DNA of 11,551 nt from an uncultured Eubacteriales bacterium (GTDB lineage Bacteria; Bacillota; Clostridia; Oscillospirales; Oscillospiraceae). Every line of letters starts with the position of its first letter. The stretch's first letter is position 1. Made by a program: the position numbers and the translations under genes. The stretch covers positions 1 through 11,551 of the forward strand of contig URVR01000036.1 of assembly GCA_900551355.1 (NCBI GenBank), in the 5' to 3' direction. A model generated the notes under the pieces. That model did no database searches and was not told the DNA's origin. It saw only the letters and a list, made by a program, of their open reading frames with translations. This document shows, in pieces, positions 1 through 8,663 of this stretch.

Positions 1-49
1 ATCTACACTTATGCGATCGTCGGCAGCGTCAGATGTGTATAAGAGACAG
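1..49 (+). other. Illumina Nextera Read 1 / P5-side adapter (not genomic)
   Basis: This stretch is library adapter. It ends with the 19-base Tn5 mosaic end at 31-49, preceded by the Nextera Read 1 linker at 17-30, an 8-base i5 index (ttatgcga, 9-16) and the tail of the P5 flow-cell oligo (atctacac, 1-8). From memory the index matches i5 S522. The genome starts at base 50. Reading frames that cross this point are artefacts. Confidence 0.97.
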
Positions 50-525
50 CACAGGTACTCCGCCAGCGCCAACGAGGACTGCTTGGTGTTGTTGGTGGAG
101 AAGATGGTGGAGCTGTAAAAGCCCCGTGCGCCGGCGAAGCTGCTCCACTGGATACTCATGGCGAAGAAAATGGGGTACAGCGCCACCACCGGATCCAGCT
201 CCGGCGGCAGGAGGAACAGCACCACCGCCATGGCCGCCGTGATGAGAGGGGAGGCGCGGTGCATATCCACGCCCCACCGGTGGGGCAGCAGCACCGTCAG
301 CATGGTACCCAGCACATACAGCGCCAGCGCGCCCAGATGCAGCAGCATATCCGGCAGCTGCCACCGCAGCAGGTCAATGACCAGCTCCAGCAGGTTCATG
401 GTCTGGGCGTTGCCCATGACGCCGCTGTGTACCAGCACGGCATAGCACCCGAAAAAACCGCCCACCGCGCAGAACGCCAAATGGCGGTAAAAGTCGATAT
501 GATCGTTTTCCGACAGCTTTTTCAT
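50..525 (-). CDS. YoaK-like DUF1275 family membrane protein, 3' truncated by adapter
   Basis: This gene is read on the minus strand from ATG at 525-523 to the adapter junction. That gives 158 complete codons of a family whose members are usually a little over 200 residues, so the C-terminal third is missing. An AAAGG ribosome binding site lies about 10 bases upstream of the ATG. The protein starts MKKLSENDHIDFYRHLAFC. It has hydrophobic segments at about residues 15-34, 55-77, 91-108 and 113-128, consistent with a polytopic inner-membrane protein. The final stretch, GFYSSTIFSTNNTKQSSLAL, resembles the conserved polar segment of DUF1275/YoaK proteins. The function of this family is not firmly known; transporter-like roles have been suggested. 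It is divergent from alaS and has its own promoter. The family call is by motif recollection and is fairly sure; the function is unknown. Confidence 0.8.
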
Positions 526-562
526 GGAAACGCCGCCTTTCTCACAAATTCACCGGCTATTC

Positions 563-590
563 AGTATAGCAGACGGCGCGGGAAAGGCAA
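563..590 (-). promoter_or_regulatory. Sigma-A promoter for the YoaK-like gene
   Basis: On the minus strand the -35 box is TTGCCT (590-585) and the -10 box is TATACT (568-563), with a 16-base spacer. A TGC just before the -10 gives an extended -10. The predicted transcript starts near 556 and has a leader of about 30 bases. This fits the only minus-strand gene downstream of it. The call is made by eye from consensus. Confidence 0.7.
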
Positions 591-631
591 GGGTAAAATC
601 GCACAAATCGGAAAAACAGGCGGATTTTCTG

Positions 632-659
632 TTGACAACCGCGGAGTTCGTGGTACAAT
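632..659 (+). promoter_or_regulatory. Sigma-A promoter of the alaS T-box leader
   Basis: A perfect -35 box TTGACA (632-637) and a near-consensus -10 box TACAAT (654-659) are 16 bases apart. The predicted start, near 666, lies just before the first conserved T-box elements, so the whole riboswitch would be transcribed. It is back to back with the minus-strand promoter at 563-590. Confidence 0.85.
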
Positions 660-665
660 AACAGC

Positions 666-907
666 ATCTTTGAAAAGGCGATAACGAAGAAGAAACGCCG
701 CGGCCGCCGCCAAGCGAGACAGGGAGGGTGTGAGCCTGTCGGGACCGGCGCAGCGTGGGCCGCTTCCGAGCCGGCCGCGACGAGCGGCACGCTTCGTCCC
801 CGTTACCGGACGGCTGAGAGGGCGGTTCTTCCGCCGAATCAGGGTGGTACCGTGAAGCAGCGCTTCGCCCCTGTGTGTACGCAGGGTGCGGGGCGCATTT
901 ATTTTTT
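666..907 (+). promoter_or_regulatory. T-box riboswitch controlling alaS (tRNA-Ala sensing)
   Basis: This is a T-box leader. Such RNAs bind a cognate tRNA and let transcription continue only when its 3' end is uncharged. The 14-base T-box core is at 841-854. Antiterminator: AGGG (841-844) pairs with CCCT (869-872), and 852-858 pairs with 862-868 (one G-U) around a 3-base loop. This leaves the canonical 7-base bulge UGGUACC (845-851). UGGU can pair with an ACCA acceptor end, as expected for a tRNA-Ala with discriminator A73. Stem I: the base is acgaag (684-689) with cttcgt (792-797), and the distal hairpin gacagg (718-723) with cctgtc (735-740) has T-box-like loop sequence. A Stem III-like hairpin pairs 821-825 with 831-835. 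GCC at 770-772 is a candidate Ala specifier codon on the 3' side of Stem I, but I could not fix the specifier loop by hand. The downstream gene, alaS, supports alanine specificity. Confidence 0.93.
860..907 (+). terminator. Regulated intrinsic terminator of the T-box leader
   Basis: The arms 860-873 and 882-896 form a 14-bp stem with one bulged T (887) and two G-U pairs. The loop is 8 bases, followed by a U-rich tract (897-907). The 5' arm overlaps the 3' half of the antiterminator (862-872), so the two folds exclude each other. This is the off state when tRNA-Ala is charged. Confidence 0.9.
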
Positions 908-960
908 GCGGCCGCCCATCGCTGGTGAAACAAATTTACTATATAAAGGAGACGAATACT

Positions 961-3609
<2,649 letters not shown>

Positions 3610-3623
3610 GAAAACAAAAACAC

Positions 3624-3654
3624 CGCCGTCCCGCCCCGGCGGGGCGGGACGGCG
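3624..3654. other. Perfect 14-bp stem-loop between alaS and the HIT gene
   Basis: The arms 3624-3637 and 3641-3654 are perfect inverted repeats around a 3-base ggc loop, almost all G-C. On the plus strand the stem is followed by tgaaaaacc, with no U-tract. On the minus strand it is followed by TTTTTGTTTTC, as in an intrinsic terminator. It may therefore stop antisense transcription, or act on the plus transcript as a stability or processing element rather than a terminator. Confidence 0.75.
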
Positions 3655-3681
3655 TGAAAAACCATCGAAAGGAGACAGACC

Positions 3682-4023
3682 ATGAAGAACGATTGCCTGT
3701 TCTGCGCCATCATCGACGGCGAGATCCCCAGCAGCAAGGTCTACGAGGACGAGCAGTGCTACGCCTTCTACGACATCGACCCCCAGGCGCCCACCCATTT
3801 TCTGGTGGTGCCCAAGGAGCACATCTGCTGCGCCAACGCCATCACGGCGGACAACAGCGCCGTGGTGGCCCACTGCTTCGAGGTCATCGCGAAGATCTGC
3901 AAGGAGCTGGGCGTGGAGAGCTACCGCATCGTCAACAACTGCGGCGATCAGGCGGGTCAGACCGTCAAGCACCTGCACTTCCATGTGCTGGCCGGCCGCG
4001 ACATGACGTGGCCCCCGGGCTAA
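3682..4023 (+). CDS. HIT family protein (HinT-like purine nucleotide hydrolase)
   Basis: This small cytoplasmic histidine-triad protein has 113 residues, the usual length for HinT-type proteins. The triad HLHFHVL is at residues 97-103, with the nucleophile-type histidines H97, H99 and H101. It is followed by the conserved ending AGRDMTWPPG. An N-terminal CLFC pair (C5, C8) together with H47 looks like the zinc site found in many bacterial members. HinT proteins hydrolyse purine nucleoside phosphoramidates and also lysyl- and other aminoacyl-adenylates. That activity fits a position downstream of an aminoacyl-tRNA synthetase, but this link is inference. GAAAGGAG (3667-3674) lies 7 bases before the ATG. 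It is 72 bases after alaS and probably co-transcribed with it unless the intervening hairpin blocks read-through. I see no separate promoter. Confidence 0.95.
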   Translation: MKNDCLFCAIIDGEIPSSKVYEDEQCYAFYDIDPQAPTHFLVVPKEHICCANAITADNSAVVAHCFEVIAKICKELGVESYRIVNNCGDQAGQTVKHLHFHVLAGRDMTWPPG

Positions 4024-4064
4024 ACCGCACCGGCGGGAGGTGCCCGCCCATCACCGATAAAAGG

Positions 4065-4095
4065 AAAAGCGCCGCGGCTCAGCCGCGGCGCTTTT
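4065..4095. terminator. Bidirectional intrinsic terminator between convergent genes
   Basis: The arms 4065-4078 and 4082-4095 are perfect 14-bp inverted repeats with a tca loop. The stem begins with AAAA and ends with TTTT, so both strands present a GC stem followed by a U-run. It sits between the HIT gene (plus) and the DUF3592 gene (minus) and can serve both. A smaller stem-loop at 4032-4048 (ggcggg / cccgcc) precedes it and lacks a U-tract. Confidence 0.9.
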
Positions 4096-4107
4096 GCACG
4101 CTGTCTG

Positions 4108-4569
4108 TCAGGAAATATTCAGGTTGCCCGCAAAGGCCTCCACGGCGAAAAACAGCAGGAACGCCGCGCCGGCGAAAAACAGGAGCCCGCCCAGTATGGG
4201 CTTCCGGGGCTTATCCTCTGTGATCCTGCGGGGATCGGAGGGGTCGTAGTAGCCCGTGACCTGCCGTCCCATATCGCGGCTGGAGACACAGCGGCGGCTG
4301 CAGTACTGGTACGTCTGGCCGCCTACCGTGTACTCATAGGTGGGCGTGTAGACCGTCTCCCGCCGCAGCTCCCGGGAGCCGTCGTCCTGATCCTCCCATG
4401 TCTCAAGGACCGATTCCTCCAGATGCACCACGGTCATGACCGTGGTGGCCGTGTACCGCTGCACATCATCCTCGTATTCCTTCTGCGCGTTCCGGCGGCG
4501 CCGGATGCCCAGCCATACCAGCAGCACCGCCGCCAGCAGGAATGCAATGCCCCAAATGATCTGTTCCAT
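4108..4569 (-). CDS. DUF3592 domain two-helix membrane protein
   Basis: This 153-residue protein is read on the minus strand. A start at 4569 is chosen because GAGAGGAGAACAT gives a strong ribosome binding site just upstream and residues 4-22 then form an N-terminal membrane helix followed by RRRR (23-26). An upstream in-frame ATG at 4668 would run through the promoter. A soluble, mostly beta segment (about 38-118) contains YTPTYEYTVGGQTYQY, two cysteines (C90 and C94) and GYYDPSDPRR. This is the pattern of DUF3592 (PF12158), where the YYDP-P element is typical. A second helix lies at about 126-143. The topology predicts the beta domain outside the membrane, because the positive charges follow helix 1 only if the N-terminus is outside; orientation is therefore uncertain. 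The function is unknown. The gene is monocistronic and divergent from the DUF2974 gene. Confidence 0.85.
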   Translation of the reverse strand: MEQIIWGIAFLLAAVLLVWLGIRRRRNAQKEYEDDVQRYTATTVMTVVHLEESVLETWEDQDDGSRELRRETVYTPTYEYTVGGQTYQYCSRRCVSSRDMGRQVTGYYDPSDPRRITEDKPRKPILGGLLFFAGAAFLLFFAVEAFAGNLNIS

Positions 4570-4611
4570 ATGTTCTCCTCTCTCCGCAGCGTGTGGATGT
4601 CTGATAGAAAC

Positions 4612-4640
4612 AGTGTACCGTAAAAAAGCGGCGGAGGCAA
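4612..4640 (-). promoter_or_regulatory. Sigma-A promoter for the DUF3592 gene
   Basis: On the minus strand TTGCCT (4640-4635) and TACACT (4617-4612) are separated by 17 bases. Transcription would begin near 4605 and give a short leader before the ATG at 4569. The call is made by eye and the -10 box is imperfect. Confidence 0.6.
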
Positions 4641-4673
4641 CTGCTTGTTGAAAATTTCCCGGCCGCATACCGC

Positions 4674-4702
4674 TTGTCTCCGCGGGAAAAATATGCTACA
4701 AT
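4674..4702 (+). promoter_or_regulatory. Sigma-A promoter for the DUF2974 gene
   Basis: TTGTCT (4674-4679) and TACAAT (4697-4702) are 17 bases apart, with an extended -10 TG at 4694-4695. The ATG lies at 4737, so the leader is about 28 bases. It faces away from the DUF3592 promoter, leaving 33 bases between the two -35 boxes. Confidence 0.75.
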
Positions 4703-4736
4703 AGCTTTCCCGAAAAACTTACGGCAGGAGGTATGT

Positions 4737-5933
4737 ATGGACAAGAACGGAACAGTCATGGATTACCTGCGCTGGCGGGGCGACCTGACCTTCGCGCAGG
4801 ACGGCTTCAACGAGGTGGACGATCTGGTGCTGTGCATCATCTCCTACCTGAATTTCCGCCGCTTCGACGATCTCAGGACCACCGACCCCGCCCGGGCCGT
4901 GGCGCTGCCGGATGTGGCCGCCCGCCTGACGGAGGAGGACGAGCAGCTGGGCCTGTCGGAGCTGGACTACATCCCCCTCATGCGCCTGGCGGCGGAGACG
5001 GAGCGCTTCCGTGACGTGCGGATGTTCGGCTTTACCCACGAGTGGGACGAGGCCAAGGAGATGCAGTTCGACGCCGTGTCCTACCTGCTGCCGGACGACA
5101 CGCTGCTGGTGTCCTTCATGGGCACCGATACCTCGCTGGTGGGGTGGAAGGAGGACTTCAACATGAGCTTCCTCACCGCCGTACCGGCCCAGGAGCGGGC
5201 CGCGGCCTACACCGTGGAGATGGCCGCCGCCTGCCCGGACCGCAAGCTGCGCATCGCCGGCCATAGCAAGGGCGGCAATCTGGCGGCGTGGGCCGCCATC
5301 CACATCCCCGCCCCGCTGCAGGAGCAGCGCCTGCTGGATGCCTACAACAACGACGGCCCCGGCTTCTCCCACGACATGGTGGATTCCGACGCCTACCGCC
5401 GCGTGGCCGACAAGCTCCACACCTACATCCCCGAGTCCTCCATCGTGGGTGTCCTGCTGGAGCACGCGGAGGATTACGCCGTCATCGACAGCAGCAACCG
5501 CTCCGTCATGCAGCATGAGCCCATGTCCTGGAGCGTCCTTGGCCCCCGGTTCGTCCATCTGGGCCAGCGCTCCCAGATGGGCAAGCTCAGCGACGACGTG
5601 CTGCGCCAGTGGATCGGCTCCATGACCCCGCAGGAGCGGGAGCAGTTCTCCGACGCCCTGTTCGACGTGCTGAGCCTCTCCGGCAAGGCCCGGACGCTGG
5701 ACGATCTCCGTACCGGCGGTCTGGCCGGCGGCGCGGCCCTGCTGAAGCAGTACAGCGGCGCCGACGAGCAGGACAAGAAGATCATCGCCGAGATCTTCCG
5801 CCGCCTGGCGGTGGACGTGAAGGAGGAGCTGAAAAAAGCCGCCGGACAGGGCCTCAAGACCGCGGAAAAGGGTCTCACCGGCGTGAAGAACGCCATCACC
5901 GGCCTGACGAAAGGCGACAAGAGCGACGCATGA
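4737..5933 (+). CDS. DUF2974 (Mbeg1-like) alpha/beta-hydrolase-type protein
   Basis: The product is 398 residues with a predicted alpha/beta-hydrolase fold. The nucleophile elbow is GHSKGGN (175-181), with S177 as the likely catalytic serine. It is followed by YNNDGPGF (203-210) and by MQHEPMSW, in which H260 is a candidate catalytic histidine. The opening DYLRWRGDLTFAQDGFNEVD (9-28) and these blocks match what I remember of DUF2974/Mbeg1-like proteins (PF11187), common in gut Clostridia. I see no signal peptide and no membrane helix, so it is probably cytoplasmic. After about residue 340 there is a lysine-rich helical tail (KEELKKAAGQGLKTAEKGL). The substrate is unknown; lipase- or esterase-like activity is only an inference from the fold. 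The start at 4737 follows CAGGAGGT (4725-4732). A frame opening at 4674 is rejected because it overlaps the promoter. The gene appears monocistronic, with a terminator 6 bases after the stop codon. Confidence 0.85.
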   Translation: MDKNGTVMDYLRWRGDLTFAQDGFNEVDDLVLCIISYLNFRRFDDLRTTDPARAVALPDVAARLTEEDEQLGLSELDYIPLMRLAAETERFRDVRMFGFTHEWDEAKEMQFDAVSYLLPDDTLLVSFMGTDTSLVGWKEDFNMSFLTAVPAQERAAAYTVEMAAACPDRKLRIAGHSKGGNLAAWAAIHIPAPLQEQRLLDAYNNDGPGFSHDMVDSDAYRRVADKLHTYIPESSIVGVLLEHAEDYAVIDSSNRSVMQHEPMSWSVLGPRFVHLGQRSQMGKLSDDVLRQWIGSMTPQEREQFSDALFDVLSLSGKARTLDDLRTGGLAGGAALLKQYSGADEQDKKIIAEIFRRLAVDVKEELKKAAGQGLKTAEKGLTGVKNAITGLTKGDKSDA

Positions 5934-5939
5934 CCACCG

Positions 5940-5975
5940 CGCCCCTCCGGAAAACCGGAGGGGCGTTCACATTTT
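5940..5975 (+). terminator. Intrinsic terminator after the DUF2974 gene
   Basis: The arms 5940-5950 and 5955-5965 form a perfect 11-bp GC-rich stem with an AAAA loop, followed by ttcacatttt. The U-tract is interrupted, so termination may be partial. It separates the DUF2974 gene from the next transcription unit. Confidence 0.75.
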
Positions 5976-5981
5976 CCACGG

Positions 5982-6010
5982 TTGACGCCACCGGCGGCAC
6001 GTTGTATAAT
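5982..6010 (+). promoter_or_regulatory. Sigma-A promoter of the methyltransferase-ECF-truA operon
   Basis: TTGACG (5982-5987) and a perfect TATAAT (6005-6010) are 17 bases apart, making this one of the best promoters in the window. The predicted start near 6017 leaves a leader of about 33 bases before the ATG at 6050. No further strong promoter is seen in the short gaps downstream, so it probably serves all seven genes to the end of the insert. Confidence 0.85.
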
Positions 6011-6049
6011 AAACTGATTTACTATCTCAAACGCGGAGGTGCGGCCTGT

Positions 6050-6913
6050 ATGTGGATCGCAAAGGATTGGCAGGATTACGAGCTGCTGGACTGCGGCGGC
6101 GGCGAAAAGCTGGAGCGCTGGGACCGGCAGATACTGGTGCGCCCCGACCCCCAGGCCATCTGGGACACGGAGCGCCGCGACCGGCGCTGGAAGACCGCCA
6201 ACGCCCGGTATTCCCGCTCCTCCACCGGCGGCGGCCACTGGGACAAGGGAAAGCTGCCGGAAAGCTGGCCTATCCGCTACAAGGACCTGACGTTTCAGGT
6301 CAAGCCCATGAACTTCAAGCACACCGGCCTCTTTCCGGAGCAGGCCGCCAACTGGGACTTCGCCATGGAACAGATCCGCGCCGCAGGCCGTCCCATCCGT
6401 GTGCTGAACCTGTTCGCCTACACCGGCGGCGCCACTGTGGCCTGCGCCAAGGCCGGCGCCAGCGTCTGCCATGTGGACGCGGCCAAGGGCATGGTGGCCT
6501 GGGCCAAGGACAACGCCCGCCTCAGCGGCCTTGCCGACGCCCCCATCCGCTGGATCGTGGACGACTGCGCCAAATTCGTGGAGCGCGAGATACGCCGGGG
6601 CAAGACGTATGACGCCATCATCATGGATCCCCCCAGCTATGGCCGCGGCCCCTCCGGCGAGGTCTGGAAGCTGGAGGAGAGCCTGTACCCCTTTGTCCGC
6701 CTGTGCGCCCAGGTGCTGTCGGACAAGCCCCTGTTCGTCATCCTCAACAGCTACACCACGGGCCTTGCCCCGTCGGTGCTGGGATATATCCTGCAGATGC
6801 TGGTGGGCCGCAAATTCGGCGGTCATGTGACGTGGGACGAGCTGGGCCTGCCCTGCACCGATTCCGGTATGGCGCTGCCCTGCGGCGCCACAGGCCGCTG
6901 GTGCGCCGACTGA
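6050..6913 (+). CDS. Class I SAM-dependent methyltransferase, COG1092 (RlmI/RlmK-like)
   Basis: The product is 287 residues with a Rossmann-type methyltransferase domain. Motif I is VLNLFAYTGGATVACAKAGA (from residue 118). An acidic residue at D143 (CHVDAAKG) is placed to bind the SAM ribose. Motif IV is DPPSYGRG (193-200). The C-terminus contains LPCGATGRW, as in Firmicutes proteins of COG1092. In that group RlmI and RlmK methylate 23S rRNA, so an RNA target is likely but not shown. It lacks the N-terminal PUA domain of E. coli RlmI and is correspondingly shorter; only about 100 residues precede motif I. GGAGGT (6035-6040) lies 9 bases before the ATG. It is first in the operon, with ecfA1 beginning 20 bases after its stop. 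The site it modifies cannot be read from sequence. Confidence 0.88.
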   Translation: MWIAKDWQDYELLDCGGGEKLERWDRQILVRPDPQAIWDTERRDRRWKTANARYSRSSTGGGHWDKGKLPESWPIRYKDLTFQVKPMNFKHTGLFPEQAANWDFAMEQIRAAGRPIRVLNLFAYTGGATVACAKAGASVCHVDAAKGMVAWAKDNARLSGLADAPIRWIVDDCAKFVEREIRRGKTYDAIIMDPPSYGRGPSGEVWKLEESLYPFVRLCAQVLSDKPLFVILNSYTTGLAPSVLGYILQMLVGRKFGGHVTWDELGLPCTDSGMALPCGATGRWCAD

Positions 6914-6933
6914 GCAAGAACGGAGAGATCACA

Positions 6934-7794
6934 ATGCCGACCATGATCGAAACAAAAGACCTGACCTTTACCTATCCGGCGCCGGAGGGAGAGACGAATC
7001 CTCCCGCCCTGCGGGGCGTGTCCCTGGCGGTGGAAAAGGGCAGCTTTGTGGTGGTGCTGGGCCACAACGGCTCCGGCAAATCCACCCTTGCCAAGCATAT
7101 GAACGCGGTGCTGCTGCCCGACGGCGGCGCCGTGTATGTGGAGGGCATGGACACCCGTGACGAGTCGCTGCTGCTGGAGATCCGGCGGCGCACCGGCATG
7201 GTGTTCCAGAACCCGGATAACCAGATCGTCGCCAACGTGGTGGAGGAGGACGTGGCCTTCGGGCCGGAGAATCTGGGCGTTCCCACGGCGGAGATACGCC
7301 GCCGGGTGGACGACGCGCTGGCTGCCGTGGGCATGGAGAAATTCGCCCACCACGCGCCGCACCTGCTGTCCGGCGGACAGAAGCAGCGTATCGCCATCGC
7401 CGGCGTCATCGCCATGGAGCCGGCATGCATCGTGCTGGACGAGGCCACCGCCATGCTGGATCCCGCCGGCCGGCGGGAGGTGCTGGACACCGTTCACCGC
7501 CTGAACCGGGAGCGGGGTATCACCGTGGTGCTCATCACCCACCACATGTCCGAGGCGGAGGACGCCGACCGCGTCATCGTCATGAACGACGGCACCGTGG
7601 CCATGGACGGCACGCCCCGGCAGGTGTTCGCCCGGGTGGAGGAGCTGCACAGCTTCGGCCTGGCCGCGCCGGACACGGTGGAGCTGCTGCACGAGCTTGC
7701 GCAGGCGGGACTGCCTGTGGCACTGGACAGCCTGACGGTGGACCAGTGCGCCGATACCATTTGCCGCGCTCTGGGCGCGGCGGAAGGGAAGTAA
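6934..7794 (+). CDS. ecfA1: ECF transporter ATPase EcfA1 (CbiO-type)
   Basis: This 286-residue ABC ATPase is one half of the A1-A2 heterodimer that powers group II energy-coupling factor importers at the cytoplasmic face of the membrane. Walker A is GHNGSGKST (43-51), the Q-loop is FQNPDNQ (91-97), the signature is LSGGQ (145-149), Walker B ends at D169 and E170, and the switch histidine is H203. The wording DEATAMLDP after Walker B is typical of EcfA1, in contrast to DEPTAGLDP in EcfA2. The start at 6934 has GGAGAG (6922-6927) 6 bases upstream. A second ATG at 6943 is possible. Only 2 bases separate the stop codon from the ecfA2 start, so translation is probably coupled. Confidence 0.95.
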   Translation: MPTMIETKDLTFTYPAPEGETNPPALRGVSLAVEKGSFVVVLGHNGSGKSTLAKHMNAVLLPDGGAVYVEGMDTRDESLLLEIRRRTGMVFQNPDNQIVANVVEEDVAFGPENLGVPTAEIRRRVDDALAAVGMEKFAHHAPHLLSGGQKQRIAIAGVIAMEPACIVLDEATAMLDPAGRREVLDTVHRLNRERGITVVLITHHMSEAEDADRVIVMNDGTVAMDGTPRQVFARVEELHSFGLAAPDTVELLHELAQAGLPVALDSLTVDQCADTICRALGAAEGK

Positions 7795-7796
7795 CC

Positions 7797-8663
7797 TTGG
7801 AACCGATCTTACAGATAGAGCATTTGACCCACACCTACTCGGCGGGTACGCCGTTCCAGCGCAGCGCCGTGGAGGATATGAGCCTGTCCGTGATGGACGG
7901 CGAGTTTCTGGGCATCATCGGCCATACCGGCTCCGGCAAGTCCACGCTGATCCAGCACCTCAACGGACTGCTGAAGCCCACGTCGGGCCGCATCCTGCTG
8001 CAGGGAAAAGACATCTGGGCCGACCCCAAGAAGATCCGGGACGTGCGGTTCCAGGTGGGGCTGGTGTTCCAGTATCCGGAGTATCAGCTGTTTGAGGAGA
8101 CGGTGTATAAGGACATCGCCTTTGGGCCGAAGAACATGGGTCTGGACGAGGCGGACATTGACCGCCGCGTCCGCTCCGCCGCCGCCTTCGTGGGGCTGAC
8201 GGAGGCCATGCTGGACAAGTCCCCCTTCGAGCTGTCCGGCGGACAGAAGCGCCGTGTGGCCATTGCCGGCGTCATCGCCATGGAGCCGAAGGTGCTGGTG
8301 CTGGACGAGCCTACGGCGGGCCTTGACCCCCGGGGCCGGGACGATATTCTGGCCCGTATTCAGGATTATCACCGGGCGAAAAACGCCTCCGTGGTGCTGG
8401 TGAGCCACAGCATGGAGGAGATCGCCCGCAACGTGGACCGCATCGTGGTGCTGTCCGACAGCCATGTGTTCATGGAGGGCACGCCCCGTCAGGTATTTAC
8501 CCGTGCTGACGAGCTGGAGTGGGTGGGGCTGGACATCCCTCAGGTCACCAAGGTGGCGCTGACCCTGCGCCGCCGGGGCCTGCCGGTGGACACGGCGGTC
8601 TACACCGTGGAGGCGCTGCGCGACGCGCTGCTCCGCCTGAAAGGGGGTGCCGGCGCATGCTGA
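7797..8663 (+). CDS. ecfA2: ECF transporter ATPase EcfA2 (CbiO-type), TTG start
   Basis: This 288-residue ABC ATPase partners EcfA1. Walker A is GHTGSGKST (42-50), the Q-loop is FQYPEYQ, the signature is LSGGQ (146-150), Walker B carries D170 and E171 followed by PTAGLDP, and the switch histidine is H204. The start is set at TTG (7797-7799), two bases after the ecfA1 stop. It has an AAGGGA site about 7 bases upstream, and the protein then begins (M)EPILQIEHLTHTY, the normal first strand. No ATG lies upstream in a plausible place. The first internal ATG, at 7879, would remove the strand before Walker A. The gene overlaps ecfT by 7 bases (8657-8663), so translation is probably coupled. Confidence 0.95.
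   Translation: MEPILQIEHLTHTYSAGTPFQRSAVEDMSLSVMDGEFLGIIGHTGSGKSTLIQHLNGLLKPTSGRILLQGKDIWADPKKIRDVRFQVGLVFQYPEYQLFEETVYKDIAFGPKNMGLDEADIDRRVRSAAAFVGLTEAMLDKSPFELSGGQKRRVAIAGVIAMEPKVLVLDEPTAGLDPRGRDDILARIQDYHRAKNASVVLVSHSMEEIARNVDRIVVLSDSHVFMEGTPRQVFTRADELEWVGLDIPQVTKVALTLRRRGLPVDTAVYTVEALRDALLRLKGGAGAC

Noticed and set aside
259..684. Plus-strand frame running through the YoaK-like gene and the divergent promoters
   Set aside because: It is antisense to the YoaK-like gene, covers the promoter and T-box start, and its product has no family resemblance.
886..960. N-terminal extension of alaS starting at the ATG at 886
   Set aside because: It would translate the T-box terminator stem. It has no binding site, and the homologous AlaRS start is at 961 behind a clear AAAGGAG.
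5474..6826. Long minus-strand open frame across the DUF2974-methyltransferase junction
   Set aside because: It is the antisense shadow of two well-supported plus-strand genes, crosses a terminator and a promoter, and shows no recognisable domain.
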